Shown here in pieces: positions 1 through 6,879 of a stretch of 11,588 nt of DNA. The notes beneath the pieces were generated by a model, which saw nothing but the letters and a program-made list of their open reading frames with translations, was not told the origin of the DNA and made no database searches. Position numbers and translations under genes: made by a program. Each line of letters starts with the position of its first letter. Within the stretch, counting starts at the first letter, position 1. Source of the stretch: JBQCHF01 sp051953655 (lineage in GTDB: Bacteria; Actinomycetota; Actinomycetes; Motilibacterales; Motilibacteraceae); assembly GCA_051953655.1 (NCBI GenBank), contig JBQCIO010000116.1:1-11588 (forward strand). Direction: 5' to 3'.

Positions 1-547
1 CCACCGACGGGCCGCCGGCGCGGCCGGCCTCGTGCACGTCGACCCGGTAGCGGCGCCCGCGCAGCACCTCGCGCGCGGCGGCCACGACGGTGGCCTGGTC
101 GGCGTCGACGGCGAAGGAGCGGTGCTCGGGCAGCCGCTCGAGGACCCGGGGCGCGGCCGGCGGGCGGGCCCGCACCGCCTTGGCGTGCAGGCGGGCCCGG
201 GGCAGCACGCAGCCGACCAGGCTGACGAACAGCAGCAGGTAGATCGCGCTGAACCAGGGCGAGCTGTAGACGGTGAAGAAGCCGAGCTTGTCCAGCAGCG
301 GGCCGCGGCCAGGGTGGTCGGTGAGGTAGGCGGCCACCTTGGACGGGCTGACCGGCCGCTGGGGCAGCAGCGAGCCGGGGACGGCGGCCAGGGCGAGCAG
401 GAACAGCAGCACCAGCGCGGTGCGCATGGAGGTGAGCAGCCGCCAGGCCCACCGGGCCCAGCCGACCGGGCCGAGGCCCGGCTGGCGGATCTCGCGGCGC
501 TCGGGCGAGGTGCTCAGGCCCTCGCCGACCCGCTCGTCGACGCTCAT
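1..547 (-). CDS. resB: Cytochrome c biogenesis protein ResB (N-terminal part, cut by window edge)
   Basis: About 182 N-terminal residues are visible and the frame stays open to the window edge, so the C-terminal part is missing. ResB is the membrane component of System II cytochrome c maturation; with ResC/CcsA it moves and ligates haem outside the membrane. After a short cytoplasmic leader comes the family signature around residues 37-63 (RLLTSMRTALVLLFLLAL, then VPGSLLPQ), the first membrane span. A second hydrophobic span lies near residues 101-116 (AIYLLLFVSLVGCVLP). The ATG at 547 is favoured: GGGAGAGGTGA sits just upstream, and the only other space in frame before a stop near 605-607 offers no start codon. 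It is the last visible gene of the hemL-resA-ccdA operon, 70 bases after ccdA; a resC/ccsA gene is expected next, beyond the edge. Identification is by motif and context and is confident. Confidence 0.93.
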   Translation of the reverse strand, partial: MSVDERVGEGLSTSPERREIRQPGLGPVGWARWAWRLLTSMRTALVLLFLLALAAVPGSLLPQRPVSPSKVAAYLTDHPGRGPLLDKLGFFTVYSSPWFSAIYLLLFVSLVGCVLPRARLHAKAVRARPPAAPRVLERLPEHRSFAVDADQATVVAAAREVLRGRRYRVDVHEAGRAGGPSV

Positions 548-617
548 GCCGTCACCTCTCCCTCTGCTGTCGCAACTCCACTGCCTCCACGCGACCAGCG
601 CACGTCAGACCACCTGC

Positions 618-1379
618 TCAGACGACCGTGGTGAAGCCGCCGACGAAGCCCTGCAGCCGCACGGTGAGGTCGGCCCACAGGCCGGTCACCAGCAGCACGC
701 CGAGCAGGACGAGCATCCCGCCGCCCAGCCGCATCACCCAGGCGTAGTGCCGCTTCACCCAGCCGAACGCGCCGAGCGCGCGGCGGTAGGCCAGGCCGGC
801 CAGCAGGAACGGCAGCCCGAGCCCGATGCAGTAGGCCACCGCGAGGATCCCGCCGCGCCCGGCCCCGCCGGTGGTGGTGGACAGGGCCAGCACCGCGCCG
901 AGGGTCGGGCCGATGCACGGGGTCCAGCCCAGGCCGAACAGCACCCCGAGCAGCGGCGCGCCGACCAGCCCGAGGGTGGGCGTGCGGTGGATGCGGAACT
1001 CGCGCTGGGTGCCGGGCAGGAACCCCATGAAGGCCAGCCCGAGCACCACGGTGAGCGCACCGAGCACCACCTGGATGGTGCGGGTGTGCTGGAGCAGGAA
1101 CGAGCCGACCACCCCGAACAGCACGCCCGCGCTGACGAACACGACGGTGAAGCCGAGGACGAACAGCGCGGTGCCGAGCAGCACGCGGCCGGCCCGGCGG
1201 CGCTGCCCGTCGGCGAGGTCGGCGCCGGACAGGCCGGTGACGTAGGAGAGGTAGCCCGGCACCAGCGGCAGCACGCAGGGGCTGAGGAACGAGACCAGCC
1301 CGGCCGCGGCCGCCACCGGCAGCGCGAGGGCGAGCGACCCCGAGGTGACCGTGCTGGTGAAGGCGTCGGCGGCGCTCAC
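618..1379 (-). CDS. ccdA: Cytochrome c biogenesis protein CcdA (thiol-disulfide electron transporter)
   Basis: The product is 253 residues, a normal length for CcdA, the compact DsbD-type membrane protein that carries electrons from cytoplasmic thioredoxin to extracytoplasmic thioredoxin-like proteins. The two redox cysteines lie in the family contexts: FLSPCVLPLVPGYLSY (Cys35) and GLGWTPCIGPTLGAVLAL (Cys155). About six hydrophobic segments are seen, near residues 16-40, 66-92, 102-122, 134-165, 176-198 and 215-236. The GTG start at 1379 overlaps the upstream resA stop as GTGA, and no Shine-Dalgarno is obvious in front of it, so translation probably depends on coupling to resA. The neighbours resA and resB name its job: supplying reductant for apocytochrome c cysteines. 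The next in-frame GTG (residue 11) would still keep all membrane segments, so the exact start is slightly uncertain. Confidence 0.95.
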   Translation of the reverse strand: MSAADAFTSTVTSGSLALALPVAAAAGLVSFLSPCVLPLVPGYLSYVTGLSGADLADGQRRRAGRVLLGTALFVLGFTVVFVSAGVLFGVVGSFLLQHTRTIQVVLGALTVVLGLAFMGFLPGTQREFRIHRTPTLGLVGAPLLGVLFGLGWTPCIGPTLGAVLALSTTTGGAGRGGILAVAYCIGLGLPFLLAGLAYRRALGAFGWVKRHYAWVMRLGGGMLVLLGVLLVTGLWADLTVRLQGFVGGFTTVV

Positions 1380-1981
1380 GACGCGGCCCCGGTGGGGGCC
1401 GGCGGGCCGCCGGCGTCGGCGATCATCTGCCGCAGCGCGACCTCGGTGACGCCACCGAACGCCGACGCCGCGAGCCGGCCCTGGGCGTCGACGACGATCG
1501 TGCTCGGGATGGCACCGGGCATCACCCCGCGCAGGGCGAGCTGGGCCCGGCCCGAGCTGTCCTCGACGGAGGGGTAGGTCAGGCCGAAGCGGCGGACGTA
1601 GGCGCGGGCCGGGTCGGGGTTGTCCTTCACGTTGAGCCCGACGAACTCCACGCCGGCGTCCTGGGTGGCCGCGTGCACCCGCTGGAGGGCGGGCGCCTCC
1701 GCCCGGCACGGCGGGCACCAGGAGCCCCAGACGTTGACGACGGCGACCTTGCCCTTCAGGGACGAGGAGTCGAAGGCCTTGCCGTCCAGCGTGGTGCCCG
1801 TGAAGTCGGGCACCAGCTTGCGCTCCGACGCGGTGTAGGCGACCACGCTGCCGTCGCCGGTGATGTAGCGCTCCTCGCCGCTGGGGCCGTTCCCCGGGCC
1901 GGTCGATGCTGAGCAGCCGGCCAGCGCGAGGGCGGCGACGGCGGCAGCGGCCAGCGCGGGGGTGCGGTGGAGGAGACCCAT
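1376..1981 (-). CDS. resA: ResA/TlpA-like thioredoxin-fold lipoprotein, cytochrome c maturation
   Basis: The 201-residue product is an exported thiol-disulfide oxidoreductase. Residues 1-23 form a lipoprotein signal peptide (hydrophobic run, then lipobox LALAGC with Cys23), so the protein should be anchored to the outer face of the membrane. A TlpA/ResA thioredoxin domain follows, with VPDFTGTTLDGKAF leading into the first strands and the active site GSWCPPC at residues 86-92. The cis-proline loop is seen at IPSTIVVDAQGR near residues 157-168. By family, it reduces the CXXCH cysteines of apocytochromes using electrons from CcdA, whose gene overlaps the end of this one by four bases. The ATG at 1981 lies seven bases after the phosphatase stop, and GAGGA in that stop region serves as ribosome-binding site. 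ResA and TlpA cannot be separated from sequence alone; the neighbours favour the ResA role. Confidence 0.94.
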   Translation of the reverse strand: MGLLHRTPALAAAAVAALALAGCSASTGPGNGPSGEERYITGDGSVVAYTASERKLVPDFTGTTLDGKAFDSSSLKGKVAVVNVWGSWCPPCRAEAPALQRVHAATQDAGVEFVGLNVKDNPDPARAYVRRFGLTYPSVEDSSGRAQLALRGVMPGAIPSTIVVDAQGRLAASAFGGVTEVALRQMIADAGGPPAPTGAAS

Positions 1982-1987
1982 GAGTCC

Positions 1988-2650
1988 TCAGGCGCCGGCG
2001 GGCGGACGGCCGGCGAGCTTGGCCGGCAGCAGGTCGCGGGCGGGTTCGGAGTAGGTGACCCGGACGATCTCGTCCCCGACGTAGGTGAACGAGGTGAGCG
2101 AGGCCAGGCTGCACTCGCGCTTGCGCGGGTCGTGCCAGAGCCGGCGGCCCTCGACCTTGCAGCGGGTGATCCAGATCGGCAGCTGGTGGCTGACCAGCAG
2201 CGCCTCGTGGCCGCGGGCGGCGTCGCGGGCGGTGGCCATCGCGCCGAGCATGCGGGCGGCCTGCTGCTCGTAGGGCTCGCCCCAGGAGGGCCGGAACGGG
2301 TTGTAGAGGTTCCGCCAGTGCGAGGGCCGGCGCAGCGAGCCGTCGCCGACACCGAAGGTGAGGCCCTGGAAGGCGTTCTCGGCCTCGATGAGCCGGGGGT
2401 CGGTGCCGACCTCGACGTCGAAGCGGGCCGCCACCGGCTCGGCGGTCTCCTGGGCGCGCTCGAGCGGGCTGGCGGTGACCACGGTGATGTCACGGTCGGC
2501 GACGGCCTCGGCCACCCGCTCGGCCATCTTCCGGCCGAGCTCGGACAGGTGGTAGCCGGGCAGCCGGCCGTAGAGCACGCCGGTGGGGTTGTGCACCTCG
2601 CCGTGCCGGAGCAGGTGGACGACGGTGCGCTCGGCAGCCACGTCGCTCAC
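1988..2650 (-). CDS. Histidine phosphatase (phosphoglycerate mutase-like) in the haem/cytochrome operon
   Basis: The 220-residue product belongs to the histidine phosphatase superfamily. The signature LLRHGEV at residues 13-19 holds the phosphorylated His16; YGRLPGYHLSELGR follows, then SPLERAQETA (61-70), and the second catalytic histidine is in LLVSHQLP (His155). It has no signal peptide, so it should act in the cytoplasm; the substrate is unknown. The GTG start at 2650 overlaps the hemL stop as GTGA and is preceded by GGAAGG about nine bases away, so it is coupled to hemL. A gene of this type between hemL and resA is, from memory, conserved in actinobacteria (Rv0525 between hemL and Rv0526 in Mycobacterium tuberculosis), often labelled phosphoglycerate mutase without biochemical proof. 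A glycolytic role is unlikely; dephosphorylation of a small metabolite is a guess. Confidence 0.9.
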   Translation of the reverse strand: MSDVAAERTVVHLLRHGEVHNPTGVLYGRLPGYHLSELGRKMAERVAEAVADRDITVVTASPLERAQETAEPVAARFDVEVGTDPRLIEAENAFQGLTFGVGDGSLRRPSHWRNLYNPFRPSWGEPYEQQAARMLGAMATARDAARGHEALLVSHQLPIWITRCKVEGRRLWHDPRKRECSLASLTSFTYVGDEIVRVTYSEPARDLLPAKLAGRPPAGA

Positions 2651-3984
2651 GCACTCGTCCCTTCCGCCGTGGCCTGCGCCGCGGCGTGCGCCGCGACGGG
2701 GAGCGCCTCGGCGACCCGGGCGAGGGCCTCGTCGTCGTGCGACGACGAGACGAACCACGACTCGAACGCCGACGGCGGCAGGTAGACGCCCTCGGCGAGC
2801 ATGGCGTGGAAGAACGCCCGGAACCGGTGCAGCTCCTGGCGGCGGGCGCCGTCGTAGTCCACGACGTCGGCGCCGGCCGCCTCTTCGGGGACGAAGAAGA
2901 CGCTGAACATGTTCCCGGCGTACTGCAGCCGGTGCGGCACGCCCTCGGCCGCCAGCGCCGCGGAGGCGAGGGCGCCGATCTCGCCGGCCACCTTGTCCAC
3001 GTGGGCGTAGACGTCGTCGGTGGCGTTGCGCAGCGTGGCCAGGCCGGCGGCGGTGGCGACCGGGTTCCCCGACAGGGTGCCCGCCTGGTAGACGGGGCCG
3101 ACCGGGGCGAGGTGCTCCATGAGGTCGGCGCGGCCGCCGAAGGCCGCGGCCGGGAAGCCGCCGCCCATCACCTTGCCGAAGGTCAACAGGTCCGGGCGCA
3201 CGCCCTCCAGGCCGAACCAGCCGGCCGGCGAGACCCGGAAGCCGGTCATGACCTCGTCGCTGACCAGCAGCGCGCCGTGCTGCTCGGTGATCCGGCGCAG
3301 GCCCTCGGTGAAGCCGGGCAGCGGCGGGACGACGCCCATGTTGCCGCTGGCCGCCTCGACGATCACGCAGGCGACCTGGTCGCCGACCTCGGCGAAGGCG
3401 GCCTCCACCGCGGCGAGGTCGTTGTAGGGCAGCACGATCGTGTCGGCGGCCGAGGCGCCGGTGACGCCGGGGGTGTCCGGCAGCGCGAAGGTGGCCACGC
3501 CCGAGCCGGCGCTGGCCAGCAGGGCGTCGACGTGACCGTGGTAGTGCCCGGCGAACTTGACGACCTTGGTGCGGCCGGTGGCACCGCGCGCCAGGCGGAT
3601 GGCCGACATCGTGGCCTCGGTGCCCGAGCTGACCAGGCGGACCTGCTCCACCGGCTCGACCCGGCGGACGATCTCCTCGGCCAGCAGCACCTCGTTCTCG
3701 CCGGGGGTGCCGAAGGACGTGCCGCGGACGACGGCGGCCTGCACGGCCTCGACGACGGCGGGGTGCGCGTGGCCGAGCAGCATCGGGCCCCACGAGCAGA
3801 CGAGGTCGACGTAGCGGCGGCCGTCGGCGTCGGTGAGCCACGGGCCCGAGCCTGCGGCCATGAAGCGCGGGGTGCCCCCGACCGCCCGGAAGGCGCGGAC
3901 GGGGCTGTTGACCCCGCCGGGGGTGACCGCGCGGGCCCGGTCGAACAGCTCCTGCGACGCGGGGGCGTCGTACGGGTACGGCAT
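2647..3984 (-). CDS. hemL: Glutamate-1-semialdehyde 2,1-aminomutase
   Basis: The 445-residue product converts glutamate-1-semialdehyde to 5-aminolevulinate, the last step of the C5 route to tetrapyrroles, using pyridoxal phosphate in the cytoplasm. Family landmarks occur in order: TPGGVNSPVRAF (21-32), VSSGTEATMSAIRLAR (118-133), KFAGHYHGHVD (143-153), SDEVMTGFR (242-250) and the PLP lysine in TFGKVMGGGFP (Lys271), then YQAGTLSGNP (299-308). The length is normal. The ATG at 3984 is chosen because the protein begins at the family position and no other start lies close in frame; the ribosome-binding site (GGTGGGA about ten bases upstream) is modest. It is the first gene of the minus-strand operon reaching resB. 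The other visible haem gene, hemB, is about 6.7 kb upstream on the same strand. Confidence 0.97.
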   Translation of the reverse strand: MPYPYDAPASQELFDRARAVTPGGVNSPVRAFRAVGGTPRFMAAGSGPWLTDADGRRYVDLVCSWGPMLLGHAHPAVVEAVQAAVVRGTSFGTPGENEVLLAEEIVRRVEPVEQVRLVSSGTEATMSAIRLARGATGRTKVVKFAGHYHGHVDALLASAGSGVATFALPDTPGVTGASAADTIVLPYNDLAAVEAAFAEVGDQVACVIVEAASGNMGVVPPLPGFTEGLRRITEQHGALLVSDEVMTGFRVSPAGWFGLEGVRPDLLTFGKVMGGGFPAAAFGGRADLMEHLAPVGPVYQAGTLSGNPVATAAGLATLRNATDDVYAHVDKVAGEIGALASAALAAEGVPHRLQYAGNMFSVFFVPEEAAGADVVDYDGARRQELHRFRAFFHAMLAEGVYLPPSAFESWFVSSSHDDEALARVAEALPVAAHAAAQATAEGTSA

Positions 3985-4009
3985 GGGTCCATCGTCCCAC
4001 CCGCCCGCA

Positions 4010-4027
4010 GGGGCCGCCCCCGGCCCC
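4010..4027 (-). promoter_or_regulatory. Perfect 6-bp GC hairpin in the hemL leader region
   Basis: GGGGCC (4010-4015), a six-base centre, then GGCCCC (4022-4027) form a perfect inverted repeat 26 to 43 bases upstream of the hemL ATG. If the hemL message starts further upstream, this would fold as a short, very stable stem in its 5' leader; otherwise it could be an operator. In DNA this GC-rich, short perfect repeats also occur by chance, so function is only suggested. Confidence 0.25.
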
Positions 4028-4130
4028 TCGCGGCGGTGAGCGTGGGGTGTGACCGGCGCAACGCTGCGGCGTAACCGGTTCGGCGCCGGCTCGTTGGGCT
4101 CGGCACGAGGGAAGCGCGCTGCGCGCGAGC

Positions 4131-4138
4131 GGGAGGAG
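4131..4138 (+). promoter_or_regulatory. Strong ribosome-binding site that fixes the transglycosylase start
   Basis: GGGAGGAG ends six bases before the ATG at 4145, so the GGAGG core is eight bases away, which is ideal spacing. It decides the start: the reading frame is open further upstream to 4049, but that earlier start has no such site and would add 32 residues in front of the signal peptide. Confidence 0.8.
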
Positions 4139-4144
4139 CGGGCG

Positions 4145-5437
4145 ATGGGCGGTCGGCACCGGCAGGCGGCGGCACACGTGACCCGGGCGCGGAAGGGGCT
4201 CCGGGCGGTGCCGCCGGGGGCCCTGGCGGTGGCGCTGCCGCTGGCCCTGCTCGGCGGCGCCGGTCCGGTCGCCGGCGCGCTGTCGGGGAACGACGCGCAC
4301 CCCGCGATCCCGCCCGTCCCGGCCACACCCTTCTCCCAGCCGGCGTCGGACACCGACCCGTCGCGCGCCCTGGGGCTGACGACGTTCCCGACGAGCACGG
4401 CGCTCCCCGGCGGCACCGGGCTGCCCGGCGGCACGCTGGCGCCGCCCGGGGCCCCCAGCGGGCCGTCCGCCGCTCCCGGAGGGGCTGCCCCACCCGGCGT
4501 CCCCGGCCGCGCCTTCACCGCCTACCGCACCGCCGCCGCGCTGCTCGGCGCCGCCGCCCCCGGCTGCCACCTGTCCTGGCCGGTGCTGGCGGGCATCGGC
4601 GCGGTGGAGTCCGGCCACGGCACCTACGGCGGGGCGCAGGTCGGCGCCGACGGCGTCGCCCGGCCGACCATCCTCGGCCCGCGGCTGGACGGCACCGCCG
4701 GCACCGCCTACGTGCGCGACACCGACGGCGGCCGCTGGGACGGCGACACCGTCGTCGACCGCGCGGTCGGCCCGATGCAGTTCATCCCCGGCACCTGGCA
4801 GGTGGTCGGCGTGGACGCGGACCGCGACGGGGTGGCCAACCCTTCCGACGTCGACGACGCCGCGGCCTCGGCCGGCCGCTACCTGTGCGCCGGCGGCCGC
4901 GACCTCGCCACCCCGCAGGGGCTGCGCGCCGCCCTGCTCAGCTACAACCACTCCCAGGCCTACGCCGACCTGGTCGAGCGGTTCATCGCCGCCTACGCCT
5001 CGGGGACCGCGCCGGTGGGGTTCGCGTCGGGGACGGGTGGCGCTCCCTCGCGGAGCGCGGCGCCGGTCCGTCCCGCCGCGTCGCCGAGGACCTCGCCGTC
5101 GGCCGCCCGCCCCGCGGCCGCTCCCATCGACCGACCGGCCTCGCCGGCGCCCACCCACTCGTCGCCGAGTCCGACCCCGTCCGCGACGCCGTCCCCCACG
5201 ACGTCGACGGCCCCGGCTGGCGATGTCGTGGGCTCGGTGACGGACACGGTGAGCGGAGTCGTCGGCACCCTCACCGGGACGACGTCGACCGCATCGCCGA
5301 CCGCGACCCCGACGCCCACCCAGAGCACCGACGCGCTGGGCTCGGTCGGGTCGACGGTCGGGTCCTCGGTGGGCGACGTCGTCCAGGGCACCACCTGTAC
5401 GGTCGGCGGGCTGCTCGGCGCCACCCCCTCCTGCTGA
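4145..5437 (+). CDS. Secreted MltB-like lytic murein transglycosylase with Ser/Thr/Pro-rich tail
   Basis: The 430-residue product begins with a basic N-terminus and a hydrophobic signal segment (residues 24-45, ending VAGA). A Pro/Gly-rich linker (50-122) follows. Residues 123-290 form the catalytic domain: CHLSWPVLAGIGAVESGHG (141-159) carries the likely catalytic Glu155, VGPMQFIPGTW (208-218) is the substrate-groove signature, DADRDGVANPSDVDD (224-238) resembles the calcium loop of MltB relatives, and LLSYNHSQAYADLV (264-277) completes the fold. By family it cleaves peptidoglycan between MurNAc and GlcNAc, leaving a 1,6-anhydro end, outside the membrane. Cys141 and Cys248 may form a disulfide. 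The tail (291-430) is rich in Ser, Thr, Pro and Ala and ends in two Gly/Val/Thr-rich stretches with Cys418 and the final Cys430; it probably spans or sits in the wall. It is transcribed alone, divergent from hemL. Confidence 0.9.
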   Translation: MGGRHRQAAAHVTRARKGLRAVPPGALAVALPLALLGGAGPVAGALSGNDAHPAIPPVPATPFSQPASDTDPSRALGLTTFPTSTALPGGTGLPGGTLAPPGAPSGPSAAPGGAAPPGVPGRAFTAYRTAAALLGAAAPGCHLSWPVLAGIGAVESGHGTYGGAQVGADGVARPTILGPRLDGTAGTAYVRDTDGGRWDGDTVVDRAVGPMQFIPGTWQVVGVDADRDGVANPSDVDDAAASAGRYLCAGGRDLATPQGLRAALLSYNHSQAYADLVERFIAAYASGTAPVGFASGTGGAPSRSAAPVRPAASPRTSPSAARPAAAPIDRPASPAPTHSSPSPTPSATPSPTTSTAPAGDVVGSVTDTVSGVVGTLTGTTSTASPTATPTPTQSTDALGSVGSTVGSSVGDVVQGTTCTVGGLLGATPSC

Positions 5438-5440
5438 TCC

Positions 5441-5478
5441 TGAAGGGTCGATGGCTGGTTTCCGCCGTCAGCCCTTCA
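5441..5478. terminator. Long hairpin between convergent genes, probable bidirectional terminator
   Basis: TGAAGGG (5441-5447) pairs with CCCTTCA (5472-5478); inside, GATGGC (5450-5455) pairs with GCCGTC (5464-5469) with one G-U pair, and GG/CC closes a TTT loop. Only one mismatch separates the two stems, giving a nearly continuous 15-bp stem. It lies in the 44 bases between the transglycosylase stop (5437) and the kinase-like gene stop (5482), so it can end transcripts from both sides. No T-run follows on either strand, which is common for terminators in high-GC actinobacteria. Confidence 0.75.
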
Positions 5479-5481
5479 CGA

Positions 5482-6060
5482 TCACGAGGCGGGGGGAGCC
5501 GGATAGCGCTCCGAGCGCGGCTCCGGCACCAGCCTGAACGCCTCGACGATGGTGCGCGCCGAGCGCACGGCGTCGCTGCTGCCGGTGTCGATGTCCAGGT
5601 CGACCGGCGGCTGCTCCACCTGCGCGGCGCCCGACCCCTGCCGCAGCCGCAGCCGCCGGAGCGTCTCGACGTCGGCGAGCTTGTGGAACTCCCTCCGCCC
5701 GGGATCGACCAGCCGTCGCTCCTGCTCCTCCTCGCTCACCGTGAGCCGGACGAAGAGCACTTCACCCCCGTGCGCCCGCACCTGGGACGAGACCCGGTCG
5801 CAGAACCCCGGCCGCACGGTCGGCTCCGGGGCGAACGTGAAGATCAGGGAACGGTCCTCCCGGGCGGCCGAGCCGAAGACCGAGAGCCAGAACTGCTCGC
5901 GCAGCTCCACGAACGCCGGCGAGCCGAACGGGAACACCGTGGTCAGCGTGTCCACGACGAGGTGGTTGTGGAACACGGGATAGCCGACTTCCCGCTCGAG
6001 CGCCCGAGCCGTCGTCAGCTTCCCCGAGGCGACTCCACCGTGCAGGAAGACGAGGTTCAC
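5482..6060 (-). CDS. P-loop nucleoside-triphosphate-binding protein, small-molecule-kinase-like
   Basis: The 192-residue cytoplasmic protein starts directly with a P-loop: VFLHGGVASGKLTTARAL at residues 4-21. The loop is GxxxxGK with Leu15 where Ser or Thr is usual, followed by Thr16. FHNHLVVDTLTTVFPFG (30-46) follows the first helix, a pattern I recall in a family of stand-alone actinobacterial AAA/kinase-like proteins whose loops often read GKLT. Later, VLFVRLTVSEEEQERRLVDPGR resembles the arginine-containing lid of shikimate or adenylate-type kinases. The substrate cannot be read from sequence. The GTG start at 6060 follows the methyltransferase stop by nine bases with no clear Shine-Dalgarno, suggesting co-translation. 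Kinase versus simple ATPase is undecided; metabolite or antibiotic phosphorylation are possibilities only. Confidence 0.82.
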   Translation of the reverse strand: MNLVFLHGGVASGKLTTARALEREVGYPVFHNHLVVDTLTTVFPFGSPAFVELREQFWLSVFGSAAREDRSLIFTFAPEPTVRPGFCDRVSSQVRAHGGEVLFVRLTVSEEEQERRLVDPGRREFHKLADVETLRRLRLRQGSGAAQVEQPPVDLDIDTGSSDAVRSARTIVEAFRLVPEPRSERYPAPPAS

Positions 6061-6069
6061 CGGGGCACG

Positions 6070-6828
6070 CTAACGGCCTTCCACGCTTCCGCCGCCGGTG
6101 AAGGGACGTCGTCGCGCCCAGACCAGGACTCCGCGCTTGGTCACTGTCATCGGCGCCTCGAACTGTTGGGCGGCTCGCGCCCCTGCGGCGGGGCTTAGGC
6201 CCCGGCCGCGGAGGCAGGTGGAGACGGCGGCGAGGTCGGGGAGAGACAGCAGCGGGGCGTCCCAGCTCACCACGTCGACGACGTCGAAGACCTGGCTGAC
6301 GACGTCGACCGCGTCCTCGGCGTCGAAGGTCGATCTGCTTCCCCAGTCCGGAAGGACCTCCTCGAACTCAGGGTCGTTGTAGCGACTGGGCGCGCAGGCG
6401 ACGAACGTGCCGCCTGGCTTCAGCACTCTCCGCGCTTCCTCGAGGACCCGCGCCGGTTCGGCCAGGTGGTAGAGCATCCACAGCGCGGCGACGGCGTCGA
6501 AGGTGCCATCGGTGAAAGGGAGGCGGCCAGCGTCGGCCTGGACGACCTGGCCTGGCGCGGTCGCCGCGTAGGCGGCTCGGTCGAGGACCACGCCGGCCAG
6601 GCCCCGGTCCAGCAGCTGACGGGCCAGGAGGCCGTTCCCCCCGCCGGCGTCGAGCACTCGACCGCCGGGGTGCTGCAGGTGCAGGCGTGCGGCGACCGGT
6701 TCGTGCACATCACCTGTCGACGAGAAAAGTCGGGTCGCAGCTTGGCTGGCCAAGAACCGGTCGGGGTCGGTGTCGAAGTCGGCCGGTCGCGTTCGCGGTG
6801 AGCAGTCTCCCGTCGTCACGCCGATCAT
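6070..6828 (-). CDS. Class I SAM-dependent methyltransferase (Methyltransf_11 / UbiE type)
   Basis: The 252-residue product has the Rossmann SAM-binding core. Motif I is GGRVLDAGGGNGLLARQL (55-72), VVLDRA (80-85) ends strand two, QADAGRLPFTDGTFDAVAAL (97-116) holds the acidic motif II/III region, and RVLKPGGTFVACAPS (134-148) is the post-motif. No DPPY/NPPY motif is present, so it is a small-molecule or lipid enzyme rather than a DNA methyltransferase; the substrate is unknown. The C-terminus (PMTVTKRGVLVWARR) is the usual last strand of such proteins. The ATG at 6828 is preferred over a TTG at 6855; GAGG lies about eleven bases upstream, so the start is moderately sure. It precedes the P-loop gene by nine bases and follows the HNH gene by 51 bases on the same strand, so it may be read from the HNH promoter. 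Confidence 0.85.
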   Translation of the reverse strand: MIGVTTGDCSPRTRPADFDTDPDRFLASQAATRLFSSTGDVHEPVAARLHLQHPGGRVLDAGGGNGLLARQLLDRGLAGVVLDRAAYAATAPGQVVQADAGRLPFTDGTFDAVAALWMLYHLAEPARVLEEARRVLKPGGTFVACAPSRYNDPEFEEVLPDWGSRSTFDAEDAVDVVSQVFDVVDVVSWDAPLLSLPDLAAVSTCLRGRGLSPAAGARAAQQFEAPMTVTKRGVLVWARRRPFTGGGSVEGR

Positions 6829-6879
6829 CCTCGCGAGCGCCTCGAGGCAGAGCAACGAGGATTCCCCGCAAGTCGCCCC

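Larger units (their letters stand above)
3985..4144. promoter_or_regulatory. Divergent intergenic region between hemL and the lytic transglycosylase gene
   Basis: These 160 bases must hold the start signals for both hemL (leftward) and the transglycosylase gene (rightward). No convincing consensus promoter is seen. A weak rightward candidate is TGTGAC (4048-4053), 17 bases, then GTAACC (4071-4076). AACCGGTT (4073-4080) is an 8-base palindrome, and GCGCGC-T-GCGCGC lies at 4114-4126. None is strong enough to name a regulator. The region is too short to hold a large riboswitch such as the ydaO type that precedes some actinobacterial cell-wall hydrolase genes. Confidence 0.4.

Noticed and set aside
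339..1577. Long plus-strand open frame of about 412 codons opposite resB, ccdA and resA
   Set aside because: Composition is Gly/Ala/Arg/Glu/Gln-rich as expected from reading GC-rich genes antisense; three well-supported genes lie on the other strand.
2686..4074. Long plus-strand open frame of about 462 codons opposite hemL
   Set aside because: It is the antisense shadow of a clear hemL gene, without motifs or a ribosome-binding site.
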